A stretch of 64,000 bases of DNA, from contig NC_061863.1 of assembly GCF_907164915.1 (NCBI RefSeq), forward strand, positions 45,295,382-45,359,381, read 5' to 3'. The notes beneath the pieces were generated by a model. The model did not search any database. It was given only the letters and a program-made list of their open reading frames with translations, and was not told the origin of the DNA. Source of the stretch: Impatiens glandulifera (lineage: Eukaryota; Streptophyta; Magnoliopsida; Ericales; Balsaminaceae). Positions 46,803-58,139 of this stretch are shown piece by piece. The position numbers were made by a program, and so were the translations under genes. The stretch's first letter is position 1. Every line of letters starts with the position of its first letter.

Positions 46803-48117
46803 TCTCCCACCTAATAATTATATAAATAATACTCATTTTTTACCTTAAAATTATATAGTTTATATATTTTAATAAATTCTTTATATAAAATCTCCTTATT
46901 TCACATATTATTCAATAAATAATTGTTTTTATGAGAAAAACTAAAAATAATTAATGTATACTTTAATAAATAATAAAATATATTATAAGTTAAATTTGAA
47001 TAATACAACTCATTTTTCTATTTTTGAAGCGCATAAATAATTAATTGATATATAAAAATTAAAATAATATTCAAGTAAAAGAATTAAATAAAACCAATGG
47101 TTTTAAAAAACTAAAAAATATAAAAACTTTAAAAATAATATAACAATTATGATAAGTTAAAATTTCTATTATTTTTAAAATAAAAGATAATTTAAATTTA
47201 TTATAGACATATAAAAATGAAAATTTAAAAATTTAAGCTTTATCAAGAAAAGGGATCTTTTTATCTTATAATAACTAAATAAAAATAATATTTATTAAGT
47301 GAAAACAAATTAAATATATTAAAAATTTTAAACTTATATTTTTTAAATCAAATTTATTTGTAATAACATTTAAAAATAACTTTATAAATTAAAATATATT
47401 TTTAAGAATTAAATATATTTTTAATAAATATTATATATAAATGATTAATTAGAAGAAAATTTTCTATTAATTAATTATATATATATATATTAAATAAAAA
47501 TATATTATTTAAATAAATTTAATTTAAATAAAATATCATAAAAATAAAAAATTCAATTAAAATATATTTATATAAATGGATTTAATTTAAATAAAATATC
47601 ATAAAAATATAAAATACTATAAAAATATATTAAAATAGAAATTGTAAATTAATTAAATAAATGATTGTTTTTTAATAAAGTAAAAAATATAAAACATAAG
47701 AATAAGTTACAAAACATTATAAAAACATTATGATAAATAAAATTAAAGTATAAATTAATTATATAAATTTATAAAAAATATAAATTAAATTGAAATTTTA
47801 GTTAAATAATTTATTAATAAAATAAATTTGAAATTATTTAAATTTAAATACATTATAAAATAAAAATAGAAAATAATTAATTATTAAGATATGTTATTAA
47901 ATATATAAATACAGAATGTAAATAAAAGTTGATGACAATTATTAAAAATAAAATAAAATTATTAAAATTCACATAATTTATTTCTAAATAAAAATAAAAT
48001 AAAACTTAAAAGAAATAAAAGGATTAATAATAAAATTTTTAAAAACTTTTATTTTTTAAATAAACATGATAAAAAATAAAATAAAAAATATATAAAAATT
48101 AGTTTTAATAAAATATT

Positions 48118-48201
<84 letters not shown>

Positions 48202-48935
48202 CGTTAAATTGTAATAATATGTTAAAAACAAATATTTAACATATATATAGATTATAGTTAAATTGTAATAATATCTTAAAAATAATATTTTTTTTAAAAT
48301 TATAAAAATAACTATTTTTAACAAATTAAAATATAAACTTTAATATTATAACACAATATAGTTTCAATAAAAAGTTTACATCTTTTAAATATTTAATAGT
48401 TAATATTAAAATAAAAAATATTTAAAAATATTTAAAATTTTTATTATAAAATATATATTATATATAAATTAATATTAAAAATACAAATTGTTTTTAAAAT
48501 ACAAATTGTTTTTGAAAATAATAAATAAATAAATTTTAAATTATAATAATTAAAAAAAACTATATAGAATAAATTTAAAATAATAAAAAAATAAATTAAT
48601 ATAATATGTTTGGAAATAGTTGTTGATTAAGAAAGTTAAACATTTTTTATAATTCTAAATTTTAAAAATATATATTATTTTAAATAATTATTTTATTTCA
48701 GTTAAAATAATAGAAAAATATTTTTAAAATAAAAAATATATATATATAATAAAAAAATTATTTATAAAATAAAATAAATAATATAAAATTAACATTAATT
48801 TTTTATTTAAAAATTAAAAATAATAAAAAATCAAAATAAATCATTTTATAAAATAATATAAAATTAACAATAAATTTTTATTTAAAATAAAATATAGGAT
48901 GATAAAAAATTAAAAATAATTTATAAACTAAATTT
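46161..48935. other. Extremely AT-rich DNA, copy 2; no gene seen
   Basis: It is the counterpart of 5,601-8,690. It has a (TATAA)n pentamer array at 46,627-46,706, much longer than in copy 1 (about 6,066-6,120), and an (AT)n run at 48,117-48,199. Frames across these runs are artefacts. Confidence 0.6.
46627..46706. repeat. (TATAA)n pentamer array
   Basis: About 16 units. Expanded relative to the copy-1 site. Confidence 0.9.
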
Positions 48936-48949
48936 AATTTAAGTTACAA

Positions 48950-50755
48950 ACCTACTATAATTTAAGTTAAAATTCAAAATTGGATTTTTCTAAGTTCGAT
49001 CGGGTTAATCTTATTTACCTCTTAATTTTGTGTTTTTTAGTTGAAATCAATCCCTAGATGATTTCTAAGCTTTTTGTCGAAATAGATTTTATCAATTCAA
49101 CCTCAATCAAAAATACACAAATTTGATTTGAAAATTTGGAAATTTTGAATTTCATATTCTTGAGTTTTTAAGCTTGAATTTTGATTCAAATAGTTGTCTA
49201 ACATGTTTGTGAACATGTTAGTATAATTTCTAAATCATAAAACAAACATCTCAGTCATGTTTGATATAACTGAAATTTAAACATCATTTCAAAGTTGTTC
49301 GAACAAGAATTAAGCAATGAGATTACATAAATATAATGTTCCCAAATTTGTCTTAAAAACCATTTTGAAAAATCAATCGTTGTAGAGCTTGATTTGATCG
49401 GGTTTAGGGATAGGGATTGTGATCCCTACATCCATATGAGTTGTTAACAACTTACAGATCATGTTTTCATGAAATATATCAAAAGATACAAACGTGCAAT
49501 CTTCATACCAAATGAAGAACACTCGGTCCTCGTGGACCGAGTCCTGTAGGACTAAGGATCGAGAATCCTCGGTCCTGACCAAGACTAAGGACCAAGAAAA
49601 TTGACCTAGGACCGAGACCAAGGACCGATGTTCTTGAGTTAGGACCAGTATTCTTGAGTTAGGACCATTGTTCTTGAACAAGGACCGAGAAATTCGATCG
49701 AGGATTCTAACATAGGACTAAGAGGTCTAACTTGAGATTGAGACTCTCAGGTCCCATGATCGAGAAGTCTAGATCTGGGACTAAGACACCCAGATCTAGG
49801 ACCGAACAATCTGAGTTCGAGATCGAGCCTCCCGAACCCTAGGGTCAAACCCTCTAGTCCTCTAACCGAGTGTCCTAAACCCTGACCCAGACCACCCTCC
49901 GTCTAGACTTACCCATCCGGTCCCTAACCAGTAAAAATGGACCCAAGGACTCCGGTCCTAAGGCTTGTTTGGTTCCACTATTCAAAAACCAAAATTAATT
50001 TTGTAGTTTTTGAACCCCAATCCATTTTCAAACAATCCCGAACGGTCAAAAAATGATTTTTAATATTTTTGGGATATTTCTCAAACAAATATTTTGACTA
50101 AGGCCCCGTTTGAAATTTATTTTTAAATTATAATATTTTTTTATATTTCTCAAGTCTATACTTAGTTTTATATCATCGCAATCATATGTACGCACTTATA
50201 AATAAATTTGTACAATTATTTACTTAATCTGAACTTATCTTTATTTAGGACCTTTGGACTACTAATTAAAGTAAATAAATGTTATACATAAATATTTTTC
50301 CAGACTTTTAAAAAAATTAAATTGTTTTCAACGGGCGTGAAGGACATAGCGCGAAACCCTTATGGAAACTCTAGTATAAAGTACGTTTATAAACGTATCT
50401 TTTACTCATTTTTCTAAACCATTTGGCTACTCTTTTTAAATAAATAACCTTTTCCTAAATTAATTATGTTTGATTAATTTAAACAGGATTTCAAATCAAA
50501 TTCTTATTTGATTACAACAAATTGAATATTATTAAAATGTGAATAAAATTAATTATTTTTATTTAAAAGTTGTCATGTATTGTCAAAATCTTTAAAATAA
50601 AATGTTTTATTTTAAAAAGATGCATGAAACATAAACTAATGTTGAAAGATCCTCGAGTCTCCCCGAATCCCTGTATTACCATGTGTCATCTAACACGTAC
50701 TAAACTAAGGAAATGACATCTAGGGGTTACAATATCAAATAATATATTTTTATAA
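48950..50755. repeat. Unclassified repeat block with ggaccgag motifs, copy 2
   Basis: It is the counterpart of 12,025-13,925. Its left flank differs from copy 1: it joins the AT-rich block directly, skipping the equivalent of about 8,690-12,025. The minus-strand frame at 49,373-49,681 corresponds to 12,533-12,841 with substitutions; no domain is seen. Confidence 0.5.
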
Positions 50756-51184
50756 AAATATTAAATAAAATTTTATAGTTTTATAACAAAATAAAAGGAG
50801 ATGACAATTATTAAAATTAAATAAAATAATTTAACTTCACATAATTTTTTCAAATAAAATAATTGAATTATTTAAATTAAATGAATATAAAACAATATAA
50901 AAAATTTAAATAAAATTTAAATGCAAAATAATAATAAAATTTAAAATATAAAAAATAAATAGCTGAAAATAAATCAAATTATTAATACTAAGATTTTTTT
51001 AATAATAAATAATAATGATTTGAATAATTTTATTTTAAATAAAATGATTAATACTAAATTGTTTTAATGAAAATAAAATAAATAATTAATACTAAATTTT
51101 TATAATAAAAATAAAATAAATAATAATTATTTGAATAATTTTATTTAAAAAAATATGATAATAAAAAGTATATAAATTATTTCT

Positions 51185-52545
51185 TTTAGACCCCATATAA
51201 CATATAAATTAATAATTCCTTATATATAGCATATTATATGAATGATTTATGAAGGTTTTTTGAAAAATGACTCAATTGTCTTTTTTTTTTTTTTTTTTTT
51301 TGTTAAAATCAATTGAATGTAGTCTATAATTTTCCTTAGCATGGTAAAAACTCATGGTGTTGTTTTCTCATAACTCAACAAGAAATTGTTCAATGTGATT
51401 GTCGCTTTAATAACTTCATTTCGCGAAGGGGGCTCCATGGTAGAACTTTCATCATCTTCTTCATCGATATCATCTTTATTAATTCCAATAACGCTTTCAA
51501 TAATTTCTTCATCAGTCAACAACTGTGCAACTACATTTTCTTCTGGGTAAATCAGAACATCTTCGACATCCATTGCATTGCGATCACCCAACTCTTTGAT
51601 CAAATTCTGGAGTTCTTGAGTGCTTTCACTACCTTTATCTGAGTTCTCAAAATTCACGTTATCTGTTGATCGAAGTTTTCAATGACGAAAGCAGTTCGCA
51701 ATTTTATTTGCAAGAACATCCATAGTCCATGCTGAAATTGCAAGATTCATTGCATCTAACACATTTATTTTTGCTGGATTTGGAACCTCTATTTCATAAC
51801 CCTCCAAAAGACTTATATAAAATCGACGACGATAATGCATCTTAAAAGCTCGTATGATCCCCGCATCACAAGGTTGAATTTTTGAAGTTGTGTTTGGTGG
51901 AAAAAAAATAATTCAACATTTCGTAATCCTTCAATAATTTTTAGATGAGTAGGGCACTTATGCACAATCAAGATAATTTTTCTTCCAGCCATTTTTTTAT
52001 CATGTTGGCGAACATATTCTTCAAATAACACACCAGTCATCCAAGCTCAATATTGTCGCTTGACTCACCTGCAAATCATAGTTACTATGAACCCATTCTT
52101 GCAATTTCTTTTGAGTGAGACTTGGATTATCCTTATTGTGCTTGCATAATGCTCTTCGAATCTCGTCTGTCATTGTTGTTTTCTTCACACCTTTAAGATG
52201 GGAAGCCATGTTGTGTGTATGATTTGTTTGTGTTAACTTACATTATTTTGATCTTGTTTATATATAAAATATTTTTAATGTTCATAAAGTGATACATTGA
52301 AAACAAAAGCATAAAAATGTGGGAGATTAAAAGTTTCTTTCAAATTGGGCCATTCATTTGATATACAGTACATACATTGTATACAATAATTAAGTGAAAG
52401 CTTAAAGGTGTTGGTAAACTAAGTATTTTATTATAGATTAATAAAATATTAATTAATATATAAATTATTAATTTATCGATTAATTAATAACTCTTTTAAT
52501 TAATAAACTTTGGTAGTCTCAAGTGTATTATTTTATAGATTTTCT
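51185..52545 (-). mobile_element. Pogo/Tigger-type DNA transposon remnant
   Basis: This copy-2-specific block lies between AT-rich sequence matching 14,370 and sequence matching 14,500. It encodes a split pogo-type transposase on the minus strand. Clear terminal inverted repeats and a TA duplication could not be fixed in the AT-rich edges, and about 110 bp of copy-1 sequence is replaced, so the limits are approximate. Confidence 0.6.
51352..52209 (-). pseudogene. Pogo-type transposase remnant
   Basis: On the minus strand from 52,209: MASHLKGVKKTTMTDEIRRA then SLTQKKLQEWVHSNYDLQVS, the N-terminal Psq-type helix-turn-helix. The CENP-B-type second DNA-binding domain and the first catalytic Asp are missing. 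The frame resumes at about 52,040 with MTGVLFEEYVRQHDKKMAGR, then KIILIVHKCPTH (family DN(A/C)P.H: the catalytic Asp is His and Asn is Lys), GLRNVELFFFHQTQLQ, and an acidic C-terminal part (MDVEDVLIYPEENVV, DKDDIDEEDDES-like) to 51,352. It is inactive by deletion, frameshift and loss of an active-site residue. Confidence 0.8.
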
Positions 52546-55340
52546 ATTTAAATAAATTAAAATAAAAAAGTTTAATATTATAATAAAATAAATATAAATA
52601 GTTATAAAGTGTTATTATGAAAATTAAAAATATTAAAAAATATATTTATATTATTTGTTAGAAAATATATGTTATATATATAATAAATATTTAAAATTAA
52701 AAATTATTTCAAAAATAGTATTATTTTTTAAAATAAAAAAAATTAAATTAAAATAATTTTTAAAAATAATAAAATAAATTAATGTAATAAATTTAAGTAA
52801 ATAATTGTTGATTAGGACTATTTAAACTCTACTCACTATTTAAAATCTAATATCTTATAATACTAAATTTATAATATTATTAAATAAATAAATATTTATT
52901 ATTATTATTATTATTATAAATTTAAAAATATATAGTATACTAAATAACTATTTTATTTAAATTAAAATATTAAAAATAATATTTTAAAATTAATAAATAA
53001 TTATAATAAATAATTTTATAAAATTAACATTAATTTTTTATTTAAAATAAAAGATATATAAAAAATAATATAATTTTATAAACTAAATTCAATTTTAATT
53101 TTAAGAAAAAGTAAATTGAAAAAAATATTTTTGAAATTTAAATATAATTAACAAACAATATAACTTATTTTAATGATATTTTACAATTTATATAAAATGA
53201 TTAAATAATTTTTAATAAGTTAAATATAAATTATTTTATAACAATGATAAAAAAAATCTTTTAATTTAAATTATATATTCATTTTAAAAATAATTAAAAA
53301 ATGTATACAAACTTTTTCAATTTTATTAGAAATAAATAAATTTAAATATAAAAAGTTAAAGTAGTTTTATATAAATTTTAATTTAAATGAAAATTTATTT
53401 TAAAAAGAAAGATTAAAACTTTTTAATAAAAAATATAATAAATAGAGGTTAATAGTAAAAATAGTGTATAGGAAAAGACATATAAAAAAAAAGGTAATAA
53501 TGAAAATAAAAAGTATTATTTTAAATCTAATTATTTTTGTAATTGAATAAAATAAATAAATGTTTTTAAAATATGATATTTTATATACCTAAGTATAGAA
53601 TTTGAGTAAAAATCAAATAAATTAGATATATATTTTTCAAATTAAAATAATATATATTTATATACATAGATTTTTAACTTCATTAAAACCATTAAACATT
53701 AAAATTTGATAATAACCTAATAAGTAATTACAAAAATCTAATTTTAATAAACAATAAACTATGTAATTGTTAGAATTTCACAACTAGAAATCCATACACA
53801 ACTTTAAATATAACACAATTATTCAAACATTAAAAAGAATCATAATAATTATAAATAAATCTAATAAAAGAGAAAGAAGGGGAAGAAACCAATTAAGTAT
53901 GTTTTTAGCCTAACATCCCTAAATATAATACCTTAGTTTTTAAGAAATTTTAACTGGGATGTTTTAATTAATACATAACTTATTTAATTAATTCAATTCA
54001 ACTTATTTAATTTATCATCGTCTCTAATTTAAACCCATACCCATAACATGTTATAAAATATATCAAATGATCATTTTATGTTTATCTCCAACCTATTCCA
54101 TACTCTTTAAAAATAAATCTAATTAAACTTAAACTTTAACATATAAATGAAAATATTTATTTTTTATGTAAGTTATAAAATAATAAAAATAAAATATATA
54201 TAATAATATTATTTTTTATCTCATATTTTCAAGAACTAAGATAAAGATATTTAAAATGATAAACTTTTAATATATTTAATAAAATACATTATTGGTTTAT
54301 GCAAAGAAAACATGACAACACCTTTGTGCTTTAATCCAATTTATATCTCTGAAATTAAATTGGCCCAAAATGAAAGCAAAACATAGTAACAGTAATTGGC
54401 TAATAGCATATTTAAATTTAAGCTTAATTTTTATTTATTTTTAAGACTAATACATAGATCGGTCTTGAATTCTACTTTAAAGTATGTATAATTTTGAATT
54501 AAATCATTTATATAGTGAAAATGGTAATATCCCTCTCTCTATGTACCTTTAAAGTTTATAAATGAATATTTAAATGTCATTTTTAAGTTGGGTTTTGAAT
54601 AGTTTAAATGGCATATTGCCTTTTTTGGCTCAATATTAGAGATGATGACCCTATGAGACATTTATTATGAGAAATAAGATAAACTAGTGAAATCTATTAT
54701 TCATTATATATTCCATGATTGAAACACAATTTACTCTATCCATATTAGTTTAGGCTTATGGTTTTATTATTCGAGCTAATAGTCTCTAAACCAACTCTAA
54801 TTCCTCCATTCTCGTCTTAACTTTCAATTATAAAGCTCAAATATACAAATTGAAATATGTATATCTAAATAAAGAATAAGTTCATTTTAAGATATCTTTG
54901 AATTATGTATAGGATATTTATGTGTTTTTGACTGACTACCCATTGAACTCTCCACAAATCTAGTTGTGGCTTTCGCTCCCCCTCCTCTGTTGAAGTCGAA
55001 CAAATATTGCAATGGTTGTGCTCAGCCACAACTCCTTTTCATTGAGACATCTTGGTAAGAGGAGGCTTACATAATCTTACTGCAACAAAGAGAAGATCTA
55101 CTTGGTCAAGCCTTTCGAAATTGAAGATTAACATAAAATGGTAAAGATATTTCAGAGGATTCAAAATATGTATTACTTATGAAGATGAAAGTATTAAAAA
55201 CATCGCTTCCAAAGTTTGAAAAGCTCTAAGAACCGAGGGAGGGAGAATAATATTAATCGGTACAAGAGTGAGAACGTTGGCTCACTCATTTTGGTGGCAT
55301 GGTTCTATTACTAATTCAACAGAGTATCCATAAAAGTAAT
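52545..55340. repeat. AT-rich repeat family, copy-2 version of member 2
   Basis: It is nearly identical by eye to 14,500-17,340. It includes the broken small ORF near 55,009-55,320 (atggttgtgctcagccacaa) with the same frame damage as 17,009. No intact gene. Confidence 0.65.
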
Positions 55341-55521
55341 CGAAGACAACATTTGCTATATGCATAGGTTTTTGACAGAAACGAGTTCATTGTATTGAAA
55401 ACTTCAAATAAATCCTCTAAATCCTAAGTAGTAAGTACAATCTCTTTGACATCTTTAATAGAATAACATTACAATGCTATAAGGTATCTTACTAATCCTA
55501 TTAAAAGATTATACTTAGAGG

Positions 55522-56918
55522 CAATGGTGGACCTACTATGGAGCCTTGGGGCCGGGCCTCCCCTAACCTTATTTTTTTTTTAATATAATAATTGGGCTCC
55601 ACATTTTCTTCTTTGCCGTATGGTCCATCTGTGATATCTCCTTCTCTCTATTTCCTCGTCTATTTTCCTCTCTGCCCTAATTTCTTTCTATCTGATCTAT
55701 CATTCTCTCTAATCTCTATTCCTTCATTTCTCTAGGCTCCAGCGGACAACAATCTTCCTTTCTTCTCCAGGCACCAGCGGCAGCAGACAAGAAGTCCAAC
55801 ATCATTTCATTTTATTTCCACCATCATTTCAGCTTCAAGCCTTCAAACTTCCCTTTCAAGCTTCCTTACAGTTTACGCTTATTATAGGTTTTTCCATTGT
55901 TGATTTGTTATTTGTGAATTTTTATTTCAACTTATTTTACCATTGCAATTTAATTATTGAATGATTGATTATATTGTCTGAAATTAGGTTTTTTTTTTGA
56001 GTTTGTTGAAATCTGGCTTTAACTATATTTCTTTATAATTTTAATTATTATATAGATTTTGGATTTTAATTTGTAAGTAATTTTAGATAGTTTTTCCAAA
56101 TTAATAGGCAATAGATAGTTTTTGGTAAGGCTCATGTGAAACAAATAAATGTATTTGTTAGATTTTATTTAGGGGTCTAGGGTTGTGACACATATTTATT
56201 TTTAGTTATTTATTTTATGTAGGATATGGAATAATGGAGAGATTCTATAAACAAATTTGTACTTTTACATCACATGACCAACATGAGCCTCCTCAATCAA
56301 TTAGTGAGCCTACTAATGAGTCTAATGTTCGTAAACTCATTCGTCTTGCCAAACTTTATCTCAAAGATTTCACAAACAGTGATTATTTATTTTTGGAACA
56401 ACAATTTCGGCTTACTTATTTAATTTACGGGATGATCCTCAATTTTCTTCAATTGAAGACTTGAGAATTCTTGCTCAGAAATTGGTTGCAACATAAAAAC
56501 ATATAGTCTTTCCATTGGTTTATCGATTGATAGAGTTGACTTTAGTTTTACCAGTTGCAATTGCATACGTTGAAAGAGTTTTTTCTGCAATGAAGACCGT
56601 GAAGACTGATTTGCATAATCGAATGGTAGATGAATGGATGAATGATAGTTTAGTTGTATATGTTGAGAAAGATATTTTCTCAACAATTGAAAATGAGCCA
56701 ATATTGCAATATTTTCAACAAATGGAATCTCGTAGAATAAATTTGTCTTCTTTTGTACCGACTAATGGACAAGAATAATTTAGTAATTGTGCTTATTAGT
56801 ATTTTTATGTAATTATCGAGTAAAATTTTAATTAGAAAATGCATTTATTTGATCGGCAAAAAATGATATGTTACTATGTATTTGGCTCCCCGAGAAAACA
56901 TTTTTGGGTCCACCAATG
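55522..56918 (+). mobile_element. hAT element, internally deleted, copy 2
   Basis: The left end is CAATGGTGGACC, the right end GGTCCACCAATG. The target duplication is CTTAGAGG (55,514-55,521) and CTCAGAGG (56,919-56,926, one change). It is the ortholog of 17,519-18,885. Confidence 0.9.
56234..56778 (+). pseudogene. hAT transposase remnant, copy 2
   Basis: The first frame starts MERFYKQICTFTSHDQ and contains NVRKLIRLAKLYLKDFTNSD. A one-base loss after EQQFR shifts the frame and a TAA lies in the later LVAT stretch. The dimerisation domain (56,515-56,778) reads VYRLIELTLVLPVAIAYVER, VFSAMKTVKTDLHN, DEWMNDSLVVYVEKDIFSTI, closer to the family than copy 1 because the VAIA and TVK residues are kept. 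The catalytic core is missing, as in copy 1. Confidence 0.8.
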
Positions 56919-56926
56919 CTCAGAGG

Positions 56927-57540
56927 CTTAAAGACAGTCTTCATGTTTCTCCTAAAACATCTGTGCATGATTCTCGTTTATGTTGTTGTTTGTCTACATG
57001 AATTTACAAACTGTTGTTGTCATCTTCCTCTCCAAAACCTTTTTTCAAAAGAAAAATAAATAAATTTGAGACTAATTTCTTCAGTAACATAAAAACACAT
57101 AACTGTTCTAAATCCATCCATCTAACATTAAAAAGAATTTCATTTTTTTACCTGGTTTAGTAATATGCTGAAAAGTTACCAGCTTTGCTCTTGATTATGT
57201 TGAATATAGTATGAAAGGCACTGCAAAAATAGATTTATGTAGTAAGTAATTGGAACATACCCAATAGATGTTAAGTTTTCTGTCAGATATGATGTAATTG
57301 GAACATACCCATAAGAAACGCAACAAGCGTTAGTGCAAACTTCAACCGAGCTGAACTAAATTGAAAACTTAGAGGAAGAGTTTGCAATTCTCTTAACCGC
57401 CATATGGATCTGTCAAACCAGACAACTATATTAATCAATGTAAAGAGGAGAAGAAACACAGTCCACATAACAATAATATATATTTACCTGATTTAGGCAG
57501 TTTTTAATCCTTCTGAAACACAATCAATTAGACAAGAGTG
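56927..57540 (-). pseudogene. Possible old gene exons, minus strand, copy 2
   Basis: It is the counterpart of 18,894-19,500, with the same splice-like edges (for example TCTGACAG|ATCCATATGGCGG on the minus strand, where copy 1 has TTTGACAG). Unidentified. Confidence 0.3.
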
Positions 57541-57579
57541 GTTTTGATTCCTTATATTTAATTAGCATGACCTCAAAGC

Positions 57580-57816
57580 TCTGAAGAAGTGGTTATGAAC
57601 ATTTTTATCGATTTTCATCATTTAAAATAACAGTTGGAACTCTAGTTGGAACTCTATTATGATATATCTCATCCGTAAATCACTAAAACTATTGATGTGA
57701 AGAATTTTAGCTTTATTAGTTTCGTTTCGTCATTTTATAAAATTATCGCAAAATGTTTGACCAATAGATTACGTAGGATGTTAGAGATAGTCCTATCTAG
57801 TAATTACACGAGTAAA
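57580..57816 (+). pseudogene. LINE reverse transcriptase scrap, copy 2
   Basis: It reads NFSFISFVSSFYKIIAKC then LTNRLRRMLEIV, the region before the RT palm, and stops at the CACTA-type terminus at about 57,817. Confidence 0.7.
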
Positions 57817-57999
57817 AAAAAGACTCTTCAATCGCTATTAACCTTCAAACCAATCGCAATAGGTCATATACCAATCGCTCGTAATCGACAAAAGTCTGCT
57901 CGTTATTGCCTTTATTGCCAACGCCGATTGGTATATAACCAATCGTTATAGACATATAGCGATTAGTTTATAAACCGATCGTCACTTTCTTTATTAAAA

Positions 58000-58030
<31 letters not shown>

Positions 58031-58130
58031 GTAATAGTAATAGTAATAGTAATAGTAATAGTAATAGTAATAGTAATAGTAATAGTAATAGTAATAGTAA
58101 TAGTAATAGTAATAGCGATCCACTTCCTTT
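57817..58130. mobile_element. CACTA-type terminus with ccaatcgc repeats, copy 2
   Basis: It is the counterpart of 19,857-20,190. The terminus is changed (cacgagtaaaaaaaagac) but the inverted ccaatcg / cgattgg motifs remain. Confidence 0.45.
58029..58115. repeat. (TAGTAA)n hexamer array
   Basis: About 14 perfect units follow a short (TAA)n run. Copy 1 has only AAT units here, so a single A-to-G change was amplified in copy 2. Confidence 0.95.
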
Positions 58131-58139
58131 GGTACACAA

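Noticed and set aside
48049..48324. 91-codon minus-strand frame
   Set aside because: Mostly (AT)n repeat and A/T-rich DNA; no domain and not kept in copy 1.
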